DNA of 54,475 bases from Chitinophagales bacterium (lineage in GTDB: Bacteria > Bacteroidota > Bacteroidia > Chitinophagales > Saprospiraceae): assembly GCA_013298955.1 (NCBI GenBank), contig JAAFJT010000014.1, positions 12,345 through 66,819 on the forward strand, in the 5' to 3' direction. Each line of letters begins with the position of its first letter. Position 1 is the first letter of the stretch. Both the position numbers and the translations under genes were made by a program. Shown piece after piece: positions 20,825 to 28,649 of the stretch. The notes beneath the pieces were generated by a model. It was not told where the DNA came from. It searched no databases and was given only the letters and a program-made list of their open reading frames with translations.

Positions 20825-20863
20825 AAACTTGCGTCCAATTTTGAGCAATATGGACGCAAGTTT
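20825..20863. terminator. Hairpin between convergent small gene and panB
   Basis: 13-bp arms AAACTTGCGTCCA (20825-20837) and TGGACGCAAGTTT (20851-20863) with a 13-base loop. It sits just after the small gene (stop 20808) and just after panB on the other strand (stop 20871), so it probably serves both. Confidence 0.85.
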
Positions 20864-20870
20864 TAATATT

Positions 20871-21686
20871 TTAATACTGTTCCTTCTGATTCGGAAAATC
20901 CTTGATTTTCACATCATTCACATAAGATTGCACCGCCGTTTTAATATCTTCAAATAAATTCATATATCGGCGTAAAAAACGGGGTTGAAAATCTTTGGTA
21001 ATGCCCAATAAATCGTGCGTTACCAACACTTGTCCATCTGCGTGCATGCCTGCGCCAATCCCAATCGTTGGAATTAAGAGACTTTCAGAGACTTCTTTGG
21101 TCAATTTGGCAGGGATTTTCTCCAAAACCATCCCAAAACAACCCAATTCTTGCAATAATTTGGCATCATTGCGCAATTGTTCGGCTTCGACTTCCTCTTT
21201 TGCGCGGACGGTGTATGTCCCAAATTTGTAAATGGATTGTGGAACCAAGCCCAAATGTCCCATCACAGGAATGCCCGCCGACAAAATCCGTTTAATGGAT
21301 TCTTGGATTTCGTGTCCACCCTCCATTTTGACGGCATGTGCGCCCGACTCTTTCATAATCCGAATCGCTGATTGCAATGCCAATTTCGAGTTGCCTTGAT
21401 ACGACCCAAACGGCAAATCCACAATGACTAACGCTCGTTTCACGCCGCGCACAACGCTTTGCGCGTGATAAATCATCTGGTCGAGGGTAATCGGCAACGT
21501 CGTTTCGTGACCCGCCATCACATTGCTCGCCGAATCGCCGACCAAAATCACATCAATGCCCGCTTCGTCCAAGATGCGCGCCATTGAAAAATCGTAACCT
21601 GTGAGCATCGAGATTTTTTCTCCGCGTGCTTTCATGGCTTGTAACGTGTGCGTCGTTACCCTTTTAACTTCTTTGTGTACAGACAT
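20871..21686 (-). CDS. panB: 3-methyl-2-oxobutanoate hydroxymethyltransferase
   Basis: 271 aa, the usual PanB length. The enzyme adds a hydroxymethyl group from 5,10-methylene-THF to 2-oxoisovalerate, giving ketopantoate, the first step of pantothenate and CoA synthesis. Visible family motifs are [32 protein letters not shown] (Mg-binding Asp and active-site region), [20 protein letters not shown] and PTIGIGAG, in the order expected for the TIM barrel. No other pantothenate gene is adjacent. Confidence 0.98.
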   Translation of the reverse strand: MSVHKEVKRVTTHTLQAMKARGEKISMLTGYDFSMARILDEAGIDVILVGDSASNVMAGHETTLPITLDQMIYHAQSVVRGVKRALVIVDLPFGSYQGNSKLALQSAIRIMKESGAHAVKMEGGHEIQESIKRILSAGIPVMGHLGLVPQSIYKFGTYTVRAKEEVEAEQLRNDAKLLQELGCFGMVLEKIPAKLTKEVSESLLIPTIGIGAGMHADGQVLVTHDLLGITKDFQPRFLRRYMNLFEDIKTAVQSYVNDVKIKDFPNQKEQY

Positions 21687-21732
21687 TTTGAGGAATCAAA
21701 ATTTTTTTTAGCTGTATGATTGTTTGATATTG

Positions 21733-21754
21733 ATTGATTTTCAATGAATTATGA
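21733..21754. repeat. 22-bp direct repeat, left copy
   Basis: A 22-base sequence beginning ATTGATTTTCAATGAATTAT is identical at 21733-21754 and 24528-24549. The left copy lies in the panB upstream region; the right copy overlaps the stop codon of the gene at 24089. The pair brackets the ATPase and Panacea genes. Confidence 0.85.
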
Positions 21755-21827
21755 AAATTTTATACAAAAAGGTTTTATTGGTGAAGTCCATTCATCGAAA
21801 ATCGGGCGAAAGATAGAATAAGATTTT

Positions 21828-21898
21828 GGATTTGGGAATGTGGATTTCGGATTTCGGAATGCTTTATTCCGAAATCCGAAATCCTCATTCCCAAATCC
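21828..21898. terminator. 33-bp hairpin at the 3' end of the AAA ATPase gene
   Basis: The arms 21828-21860 and 21866-21898 match at 32 of 33 positions with a 5-base loop, and contain internally repeated GGATTTCGGATTTCGG. It ends 11 bases from the ATPase stop codon (minus strand) and may terminate that transcript. The near-perfect length is unusual for a terminator alone. Confidence 0.8.
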
Positions 21899-21908
21899 CA
21901 TGATTTGT

Positions 21909-23171
21909 TTAGCCATTTACTGTTTTTGGAAAGGTTAAAGTAATGCCCGCGTCATTGACCGCAGGTACGCCGCTAAACAGTCCTAACAAATACCATTTGG
22001 TCAACGGCACCACTTTTGAAACGCCTTTAAAATCGGATAATCGCCCAATGGTGGAATGACCTTGCAATTGTTTATCCACAAAATAAATTTGGTCTCGACG
22101 GAATAAGTCTTTATCAATCAAACTAACATCTTGTGTCGAAAAAATAAGTTGCGCATTATTGGGGTTTGTATCCGTTTGATGAAACAATTTTATCAACATT
22201 CGAGTCACTAGAGGATGCAAATGCGTATCCAGTTCATCTATAATCACGGTTTCACCTTTCAACAAGGCGGCTACAAGGATGGACGCGATGCCTAATAACT
22301 TGCGCGTTCCTTCCGATTGCTCCGATAATTCTAAAACCGTCGTTCCAACCATTTTATCAGCTTCAAAAACATAATGCTCAAATTTAATATTTTTTCGATG
22401 GGTCGCCGTGCTTTCCAGCTCATTTCTTTGAACAAATATATTTGCAATTCCTATATCAGCCGCTTTGATAATCGAAATAATATTTTGTTTATGCTCATTG
22501 AATGATTTGTGAATGAGTAATTCTGCGGTTGTGTTTAAAAGGGCGGCTTCCAATGAATCATCTTTGACGGGAATCAATATCAAATTTTGCCGAAAAAAAC
22601 GAAAAGCTGGATGTAAAATGGGCACTAATTCTACGCCCGCTTTACTTAAAAGTAATTGATTCTCATTCAAAAAAAAGTCGCGTTTACCACGATAAGCATC
22701 GCCAAAAACAGTTGCTTGATTCTTTTCTCGCATGTATAAAAGCGACTTTCTCAATGATTTATCATTCGCGTAAAAAAATAAACTTTCGGATACGATTTGT
22801 TTTTGATTAAACCCTACTTCATAAACATATTTTTTTTGGTCTTTGGCGATGAATTCGATTTCCAAAAAAGTGGGTAATGCGCCATGTTGTTTATCCAATT
22901 TGAAAGGATTATAACCTGCAATCGGCTGTTCCAACTGATACGTATTGGAATGAAGCACTAAGAGTTGCAACGTGCCTAATGCTTTAAAAAAATTACTTTT
23001 ACCAGCAGCATTCGCGCCGTAAACGATACCCGATTTTAATAAATGCTCTTTTTTGAACGGAATCAGATGTTCAATCATCTCTGTATGGTCTATATGAGTG
23101 GCGGCGCGGAAGTTGAAAACTTGCCGTTCGCAGATAGACCTATAATTCGTGGCAGCAAAACTGATTAGCAT
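21909..23171 (-). CDS. AAA/ABC-like ATPase (AAA_15/AAA_21, OLD-like), orphan
   Basis: 420 aa. Walker A is YGANAAGKSNFFKAL (residues ~51-65), the ABC-type signature region is LSEQSEGTRKL, and Walker B is VIIDELDTHLHP (about residue 307). QLIFSTQDVSLID is the switch region and the tail RRDQIYFVDK...LSDFKGVSK follows the AAA_21/RloA-like pattern. Such ATPases drive several anti-phage systems (AbiL, retron and OLD/Gabija-type) together with an effector. Here no RloB, TOPRIM or reverse transcriptase neighbour is seen; the nearest genes are the divergent Panacea pair. It is cytoplasmic. A defence role is inferred from family and context only. Confidence 0.88.
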   Translation of the reverse strand: MLISFAATNYRSICERQVFNFRAATHIDHTEMIEHLIPFKKEHLLKSGIVYGANAAGKSNFFKALGTLQLLVLHSNTYQLEQPIAGYNPFKLDKQHGALPTFLEIEFIAKDQKKYVYEVGFNQKQIVSESLFFYANDKSLRKSLLYMREKNQATVFGDAYRGKRDFFLNENQLLLSKAGVELVPILHPAFRFFRQNLILIPVKDDSLEAALLNTTAELLIHKSFNEHKQNIISIIKAADIGIANIFVQRNELESTATHRKNIKFEHYVFEADKMVGTTVLELSEQSEGTRKLLGIASILVAALLKGETVIIDELDTHLHPLVTRMLIKLFHQTDTNPNNAQLIFSTQDVSLIDKDLFRRDQIYFVDKQLQGHSTIGRLSDFKGVSKVVPLTKWYLLGLFSGVPAVNDAGITLTFPKTVNG

Positions 23172-23378
23172 GATAATAGGTTTTAAAATGGAGAAAATGT
23201 ATTTTTTTTACCAAAATGACCTTTGAAAGTCTTTATAATAACGCTGAACTTTTGATTTTTGTTTGAAGCATAAACTCCAAATGGTTAGAAAAACATGAAA
23301 TTTTAGATTTTGAAGCGAAATATTCAATAGTCATAAGTTTTATGATTTTTTTTCAAAAAAAATTTGAAAGTAAGCACT

Positions 23379-23464
23379 TGCCGCCAAGTTGATAGTAGCA
23401 AATGAGCTGTAAGCTACTTTTAAAAAGGACTTGCAGCTCATTTGCTACTATCAAATTGGCGGTA
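23379..23464. repeat. 35-bp inverted repeat between ATPase and Panacea genes
   Basis: The arms 23379-23413 and 23430-23464 agree at 32 of 35 positions (core TTGATAGTAGCAAATGAGCT) around a 16-base loop. It occupies the 436-base divergent gap between the AAA ATPase and the Panacea gene and lies upstream of the promoter at 23530. Confidence 0.9.
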
Positions 23465-23529
23465 TTGTTATTTCAGTAGGCGCAAAGACACTCAATTCAT
23501 ATATTTTAAAAAAAAATGAAAAAGCATTT

Positions 23530-23561
23530 TTTGGAGAATTGAACGAAATGAGCTATCTTTG
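23530..23561 (+). promoter_or_regulatory. Consensus promoter TTTG-N20-TATCTTTG
   Basis: TTTG at 23530-23533, a 20-base spacer and TATCTTTG at 23554-23561 fit the Bacteroidota consensus exactly. Transcription would begin near 23568, 40 bases before the ATG at 23608, and would cover both overlapping genes. Confidence 0.8.
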
Positions 23562-23607
23562 TGTTGAGTTGACTACTAAATCTAAAGATTCAAAAAAAAT
23601 ACGATTG

Positions 23608-24102
23608 ATGAAAGTTGTAAAAAATCTAAATCAGATGGATGCGCCCCTTTTAGCGGATTTCATACTCCATAATTATGGTGCAATGTCTCATTTGAAATTG
23701 CAAAAATTGCTTTATTATTGTGAAGCGTATCATCTTGCCTATTTTGATACAAGTTTGATTCACCAAGATTTTGAAGCATGGGTACATGGACCCGTCTGTC
23801 GAGAAGTGTTTATTCAATTGAAAAATAAAGCGGTTCTGTATTCAGATATTGCTTTTACAGGCGATTATGACCCTGTGCATCAACTCAAAAATTTATTGAC
23901 GACGGACCAAGTTGAATTAATAGAAGATGTTGTTAATGAATTAGTTACGTGGACCGGTTTGCAATTAGAAGCCACTACACATGGTGAAAAGCCTTGGGTC
24001 GAAGCGCGTATTGGTTTGGGTCCTGCTGAGAAATCCAGCAAAAAGATTTCAAAAACAACTATGATGAACTATTACAAATCAGAATTAGATGGCAGATTTT
24101 AA
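23608..24102 (+). CDS. Panacea-domain (SocA-like, DUF4065) antitoxin-type protein
   Basis: 164 aa from the ATG at 23608. The frame is open upstream to 23431, but the promoter at 23530-23561 rules out those starts. The Panacea/DUF4065 signature is clear: ADFILHNYGAMSHLKLQKLL, YYCEAYHLAYFD, FEAWVHGPVCREVF, then LVTWTGLQLEATTHGEKPW and the closing helix. Panacea domains are antitoxins paired with many unrelated toxins, often in two-gene operons; SocA of Caulobacter acts as a ClpXP adaptor for the toxin SocB. The downstream gene overlaps this one by 14 bases, the arrangement expected of a translationally coupled toxin-antitoxin pair. Confidence 0.88.
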   Translation: MKVVKNLNQMDAPLLADFILHNYGAMSHLKLQKLLYYCEAYHLAYFDTSLIHQDFEAWVHGPVCREVFIQLKNKAVLYSDIAFTGDYDPVHQLKNLLTTDQVELIEDVVNELVTWTGLQLEATTHGEKPWVEARIGLGPAEKSSKKISKTTMMNYYKSELDGRF

Positions 24103-24532
24103 AAAAAATAAGCCCAAATCACTCATTACAAAAGTACTACAAGAGAAAAAAACAAAAGCAAATACGCCGTTTGAAAACTTTAAAGTTTCTTTTCAATATG
24201 TAGATTCAAGCCAAAAATATGCTTCCTCGTTTCGAGATTGGCAAAAAGCAGGTCTTTTATCGAAAATGTTGGAATTATTACAAGGATATTGTTGTCGTCC
24301 TTTGTTGGAGCAAATTGATGGCGATAAATTTAGTAAATATCAAGGATTCCCGCCTTCGGATAAAACGTTGTTTGCTTTTCCTGCCCATGTACCTGAAGAT
24401 GCAGATTGGGCAAGAATTCATGTAACGGGTCCTGCCGTTATCATTGGTCACATTGTGAAAGATACCTTTTATGTCATTTTTCTTGACAAAACGCATAAAT
24501 TTTGGCTCACAAAGCGAGTGACAGGTAATTGA
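24089..24532 (+). CDS. Small unknown protein, candidate Panacea-partner toxin
   Basis: 147 aa. The ATG at 24089 lies inside the end of the Panacea gene (14-base overlap). The N-terminus is basic (MADFKKNKPKSLITKVLQEK). The middle contains a Trp/aromatic helix (SFRDWQKAGLLSKMLELLQG). The C-terminal half alternates as beta strands: WARIHVTGPAVIIGHIVKDT, then FYVIFLDKTHKFW, a pattern recalling small RelE-like or ribonuclease-type folds with a terminal D-x-x-H-x-F motif. I do not recognise the family, so the toxin role rests on gene order and overlap alone. The 22-bp direct repeat at 24528-24549 overlaps its stop codon. Confidence 0.7.
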   Translation: MADFKKNKPKSLITKVLQEKKTKANTPFENFKVSFQYVDSSQKYASSFRDWQKAGLLSKMLELLQGYCCRPLLEQIDGDKFSKYQGFPPSDKTLFAFPAHVPEDADWARIHVTGPAVIIGHIVKDTFYVIFLDKTHKFWLTKRVTGN

Positions 24533-24549
24533 TTTTCAATGAATTATGA
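24528..24549. repeat. 22-bp direct repeat, right copy
   Basis: Identical over 22 bases to 21733-21754. It includes the TGA stop (24530-24532) of the small gene at 24089. Confidence 0.85.
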
Positions 24550-24559
24550 TTAATATTTT

Positions 24560-24590
24560 TGTGGAGATAGGGCAACGTCCTATCTCCACA
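24560..24590 (+). terminator. 12-bp terminator hairpin after the Panacea pair
   Basis: TGTGGAGATAGG (24560-24571) and CCTATCTCCACA (24579-24590) pair perfectly around a 7-base loop. It follows the small gene by 28 bases and separates it from the restriction-modification gene. Confidence 0.8.
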
Positions 24591-24659
24591 TATCTATTTC
24601 CTAAAAAATTCGACAGGAATATATTTTTTCAAAACATCGTTAAAATCTTATATTTAGAT

Positions 24660-24667
24660 TAATTTTG
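24660..24667 (+). promoter_or_regulatory. -7 element TAATTTTG for the type IIG gene
   Basis: TAATTTTG fits the TAnnTTTG consensus 43 bases before the ATG at 24711. There is no good -33 TTTG at the usual spacing, so the promoter may be weak or activator-dependent. Confidence 0.4.
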
Positions 24668-24710
24668 TTGCTAAAACGAAAAAGGAATTCTAAATTATCA
24701 AAATAGTGCA

Positions 24711-27700
24711 ATGAAAATTACCCAAGTTTCCCCTAAAAAAGTTTTAAATCAGGCTTTCCGAAAAGAACGTATTACACAATCTGAAATGGATTTTTTCAAG
24801 AAAAACTTGAAAATACTTTTTGAAGCATTAGATGCGCAACCCAAAGAACAAGAGGAACATTATAAAAATATTGTAACTGCTTTTTTAAAGGAGGCGTTTT
24901 ACAAAGCGGATTATCAAATGAATACAAAACAAAATCTTGATTTAGTCATTCACACGGGCAAGAAAAAGAATGATAAAGTAGCTGTTATTTTTGAAACCAA
25001 AAAGCCAAATAGTCTTGAAATGATTTCCGATGCAAAGCCAAATGTCAAGGCTTTACATCAATTGATTTTTTATTATTTGCAAGAGCGTATTGATGATAAA
25101 AATATTGAAATCAAGCATTTAATTATTACAGATATTTATAATTGGTACATTTTTGATGAAAATTGGTTCGATAAAAACATCTATCGGAATCCTGCTTTTA
25201 TCAAAGGTTACGAACAAGTGAAACTACATCGAAAAGATACCGATTTTTTTTATAATCAAGTGGCAAAACCGCTTTTGGATGCATTAGATATAGAGCTGAA
25301 AGTACCGTTTTTCAATTTGAATGATTTTAAAACGATTGTTTTTGAACAAAATTCAGTAGAAGATTCTAAATTAATTGAACTTTACAAAATTTTATCGCCA
25401 ACGCATTTGCTTAAATTGCCTTTTGCCAATGATAGCAATCAATTGGATAAACATTTTTACTCCGAATTGTTGCACATTATTGGCTTGGAAGAGGTCAAAG
25501 AAGGCAGTAAAAAATTGATTCAACGCAAAGTCAACCGAAATGAATTTTCTTTGCTTGAAAATACCATTTCCAAAATTGAAAATAGAGGTTATTTACAACC
25601 GTATCCGATGGCGTTGGAATTGTGCATTACTTGGATAAATCGCGTTTTGTTTTTAAAACTCCTTGAAGCTCAATTAGTTGTGTATCATAAAGGCAATAAA
25701 GATTATTGCTTTTTGAATACAACTATGATTCAAGATTATTCTCGTTTGAATAAATTGTTTTTTGAAGTATTGGCGGAAAGAACCGAAAATCGCAAAGGGA
25801 AAACTCAACTAGAATTTGAAAAAATCCCGTATTTAAATTCGTCTTTGTTTGAATTAACGCCTTTGGAACAAATCATTACGATGAATGATTTGGATAGGGG
25901 CGAACCGATGCCGATTGCCGATAATACGGTGCTGAAAGATGCTCATGGTAAGAAACAAATCGGCGAATTGCCTACTTTGGAGTATTTATTGGCGTTTTTG
26001 GATAGCTATGATTTTGCCTCAGAAGGCTCAGAAGCGGTTCAACCGCATAAACGCACTTTAATTAATGCGTCGGTATTGGGTTTGATTTTTGAAAAAATCA
26101 ATGGTTATAAAGATGGTTCGTTTTTTACGCCCGGTTTTATCACGATGTATATGTCACGGGAGACGATTCGACGCGCTGTTATTCAAAAATTTAAAGATTC
26201 ACAATTGCCTCATTTTCAACAGATTACGACAATCGAAGATTTGAGTGAGGCGATTACGGATAAAAAACAAGCCAATGATTGGGTGAATGAACTTAAAATT
26301 TGTGACCCTGCGGTGGGTAGTGGACATTTTTTAGTTTCGGCTTTGAATGAAATTATTGCGATTAAAGCCGATTTAGGTATTTTGTCGTTTCGAGATGGAA
26401 AACGGCTTCGGAATTTTGAAATTTTTGTGCAAAATGATGAATTGATTGTTACAGATGAAGATACAGGTGATGTTTTTCAATATTATGTCAATGAAAAAGG
26501 GATTCCGCCCAAAGAAGTACAGCGCGTACAGGAAATGCTTTTCCATGAAAAGCAAACGATTATTGAAAATTGTTTGTTTGGAGTCGATATTAATTCTAAT
26601 TCGGTCAAGATTTGTCGGTTGCGCTTGTGGATAGAATTGTTGAAAAATGCTTATTATACAGAAAATTCACAATATAAAGCATTGGAAACGTTGCCGAATA
26701 TTGACATTAATATTAAAAAAGGAAATAGTTTGATAAGTCGTTTCAAATTGAAAGACGACCTTTCGGACGTGTTCAAAAAACAAAAATTTAGCTATCCCGC
26801 CTATCGAAAAGCGGTTGAAAACTACAAAAATACCAATAGTAAGCCTGCAAAAGCAGCTTTATCTGCGTTTATAGCCGAGATAAAATCCGAATTTCAGACT
26901 GTTTTTCACAAAAATATCAAAGAATTTAGAGATTATGCGAAATTGAAAGGGCAATTGTACATGTTGCGCACACAAGGCGATATGTTTGGACAAGGCATTG
27001 ACGCAGTGGAAGAAGAACGCCTTGAAAAATTAGTGGAACAAGCGCAATTGAAAGTAAAAGCGATTCAAGAAAATGTCATTTATCAAGATGCATTTGAATG
27101 GCGGTTTGAATTTCCAGAAATTCTTGATAAAAATGGCGTATTTGTCGGTTTTGATGTGGTGATTGGGAATCCGCCTTATGGCGTTAGCGTTAATAAAATG
27201 GAAAAAGATTTATTTGCATCAAGATTTAAAACCCTTACAGGAGAAGTTGAAATATACACCCTTTTTATAGAATTTGGGTTTGAAATCCTTAAACAGAAAG
27301 GATATATTTCATATGTAACTTCAAATACATGGTATTATTTGGATAAATTTAAAGTTTTAAGAAAGCATATTTTAGACAATAATAATATTCAAATATTAGC
27401 AGAATTGGAAAAACAAGTTTTTGCAGATGCGCCTGATATTGTTCCTGCTATATTTGTGATTAAGAATGACAATCATAAAACAAATGAAATTATTACGCTA
27501 AAAGCCAAAGAAACAAAAATAATATATGATTTTAACGCGCTCATAAGCAATCAAGTAAAGGTTGAAAATTATTATTTTGGCAACCATATTTTTAATTTAT
27601 TGATTGATAATCAAATAGTTAAACTATTAGAAAAAATTAAATATTTTAAACCATTGAATGTTTATTTCAAAGTCGTTTACGGTATAAAAACAGGTGATAA

Positions 27701-28277
27701 CAAAAGTAACTTAACAAAAAGTGTTGATAATAAAGGAAATTGGAAAAAATGTGCGTCTTCTGCGAATAATATTAAACGATACGAAATTACTTGGCAACAA
27801 GATTATTTAAATGTTGGAAATCATTTGCAAGGTTTAGGAAAAACAAATTATGAACAACCTAAAATTTTAATACAATATATTAGAAAATTGAGTATGCCAA
27901 TGCGACTTGTGTGCGCTTTGGACGAAGTGGGTTCGTTGTATCCTTTAAATAATTTTTCTTTCATCATCTCGCCAAATCAAGGAAATCTTAAATTTTTACT
28001 TGGGTTGATTAACAGTAAACTAATGAATTGGTATTTTTCAAATACATTTATTGATTATAATATCAAACCCAAATATATTGAGCAATTACCAATTGTTGAA
28101 ATTGCAGAAACGGAACAACAACCTATCATCGAACATGTTGAAAAAATACTTGCTTTGAAAAAAGCGGAACCAAGCCAATCCACCACCGATTTGGAAAAAG
28201 AGATAGATAAAATAGTATATGTGTTATATGGTTTGACAGAAGCAGAGATTGCAGTGATTGAACAATCATTCGCCTAA
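24711..28277 (+). CDS. Type IIG restriction enzyme/adenine methyltransferase fusion
   Basis: 1188 aa. The N-terminal nuclease region carries a PD-(D/E)XK-type pattern: Asp77 in NLDLVI, then VIFETKK with Glu95 and Lys97. The gamma-class N6-adenine methyltransferase follows: motif I CDPAVGSGHFLVSALNEI (about residue 530) and motif IV GNPPYGV (about residue 819), which is the catalytic (N/D)PPY. The region from ~950 to the end resembles the TaqI-like target-recognition domain. Cutting, methylation and recognition in one chain is the Eco57I/MmeI-type (type IIG) layout. No separate methylase or specificity gene is present. Recognition site unknown. All motifs look intact. Confidence 0.9.
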   Translation: MKITQVSPKKVLNQAFRKERITQSEMDFFKKNLKILFEALDAQPKEQEEHYKNIVTAFLKEAFYKADYQMNTKQNLDLVIHTGKKKNDKVAVIFETKKPNSLEMISDAKPNVKALHQLIFYYLQERIDDKNIEIKHLIITDIYNWYIFDENWFDKNIYRNPAFIKGYEQVKLHRKDTDFFYNQVAKPLLDALDIELKVPFFNLNDFKTIVFEQNSVEDSKLIELYKILSPTHLLKLPFANDSNQLDKHFYSELLHIIGLEEVKEGSKKLIQRKVNRNEFSLLENTISKIENRGYLQPYPMALELCITWINRVLFLKLLEAQLVVYHKGNKDYCFLNTTMIQDYSRLNKLFFEVLAERTENRKGKTQLEFEKIPYLNSSLFELTPLEQIITMNDLDRGEPMPIADNTVLKDAHGKKQIGELPTLEYLLAFLDSYDFASEGSEAVQPHKRTLINASVLGLIFEKINGYKDGSFFTPGFITMYMSRETIRRAVIQKFKDSQLPHFQQITTIEDLSEAITDKKQANDWVNELKICDPAVGSGHFLVSALNEIIAIKADLGILSFRDGKRLRNFEIFVQNDELIVTDEDTGDVFQYYVNEKGIPPKEVQRVQEMLFHEKQTIIENCLFGVDINSNSVKICRLRLWIELLKNAYYTENSQYKALETLPNIDINIKKGNSLISRFKLKDDLSDVFKKQKFSYPAYRKAVENYKNTNSKPAKAALSAFIAEIKSEFQTVFHKNIKEFRDYAKLKGQLYMLRTQGDMFGQGIDAVEEERLEKLVEQAQLKVKAIQENVIYQDAFEWRFEFPEILDKNGVFVGFDVVIGNPPYGVSVNKMEKDLFASRFKTLTGEVEIYTLFIEFGFEILKQKGYISYVTSNTWYYLDKFKVLRKHILDNNNIQILAELEKQVFADAPDIVPAIFVIKNDNHKTNEIITLKAKETKIIYDFNALISNQVKVENYYFGNHIFNLLIDNQIVKLLEKIKYFKPLNVYFKVVYGIKTGDNKSNLTKSVDNKGNWKKCASSANNIKRYEITWQQDYLNVGNHLQGLGKTNYEQPKILIQYIRKLSMPMRLVCALDEVGSLYPLNNFSFIISPNQGNLKFLLGLINSKLMNWYFSNTFIDYNIKPKYIEQLPIVEIAETEQQPIIEHVEKILALKKAEPSQSTTDLEKEIDKIVYVLYGLTEAEIAVIEQSFA

Positions 28278-28397
28278 TCGTAAATCTTTCAAATGTAACT
28301 GCGTCAAAAAAAATCATATTCCATTATTATAAGTAGTTGACTCGAAATAAACTATCAAAACGTAAATAGTTGAAAATCAGCGTATTCGCATCGAATC

Positions 28398-28640
28398 AAG
28401 GTCGGCGAGGTTTAAACCCTATCCATTACCCACAGAATCAAAAAGGTGCGTAGCACCGCAACATTTGTAGAAAAATGGAATTGGAACCCGCGTTTTAGGT
28501 GCGTCGCATCGTAACTACAAATGTTGTGGTGCTACGCACCTAAAACGCGGATTGTCCATCGTTTTTCTACAAATGTTGTGGTGCTACGCACCTTTTTTGA
28601 TTCTGTGGGTAATGGATAGGGTTTAAACCTCGCCGACCTT
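28398..28640. repeat. 243-bp nested inverted repeat
   Basis: Outer arms 28398-28476 and 28562-28640 (about 79 bp) match except for one indel and about two mismatches. Inside them lies a second hairpin with arms from about 28489 and 28530-28551 (CCGCGTTTTAGGTGCGT). The word CTACAAATGTTGTGGTGCTA occurs twice directly (near 28517 and 28567) and once inverted (near 28453). It fills the gap between the convergent type IIG and KTSC genes. The outermost stem (AAGGTCGGCGAGGTT) and its flanks (ATCGAATC; TTTTGGATNGGTTATTT) match the small palindrome at 36389-36420. Confidence 0.95.
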
Positions 28641-28649
28641 TTGGATAGG

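Noticed and set aside
23431-23607. Upstream extension of the Panacea gene
   Set aside because: The extra residues overlap a perfect TTTG-N20-TATCTTTG promoter and part of an inverted repeat; the ATG at 23608 fits the family.
21733-24549. A phage or integrative element with true att sites
   Set aside because: No integrase, excisionase or tRNA target is present, so the 22-bp repeats are reported only as a possible cassette boundary.
28398-28640. CRISPR-like array from the repeated TGTTGTGGTGCTA word
   Set aside because: There are only three copies, one inverted, with no regular spacing and no cas genes; it is an inverted-repeat structure.
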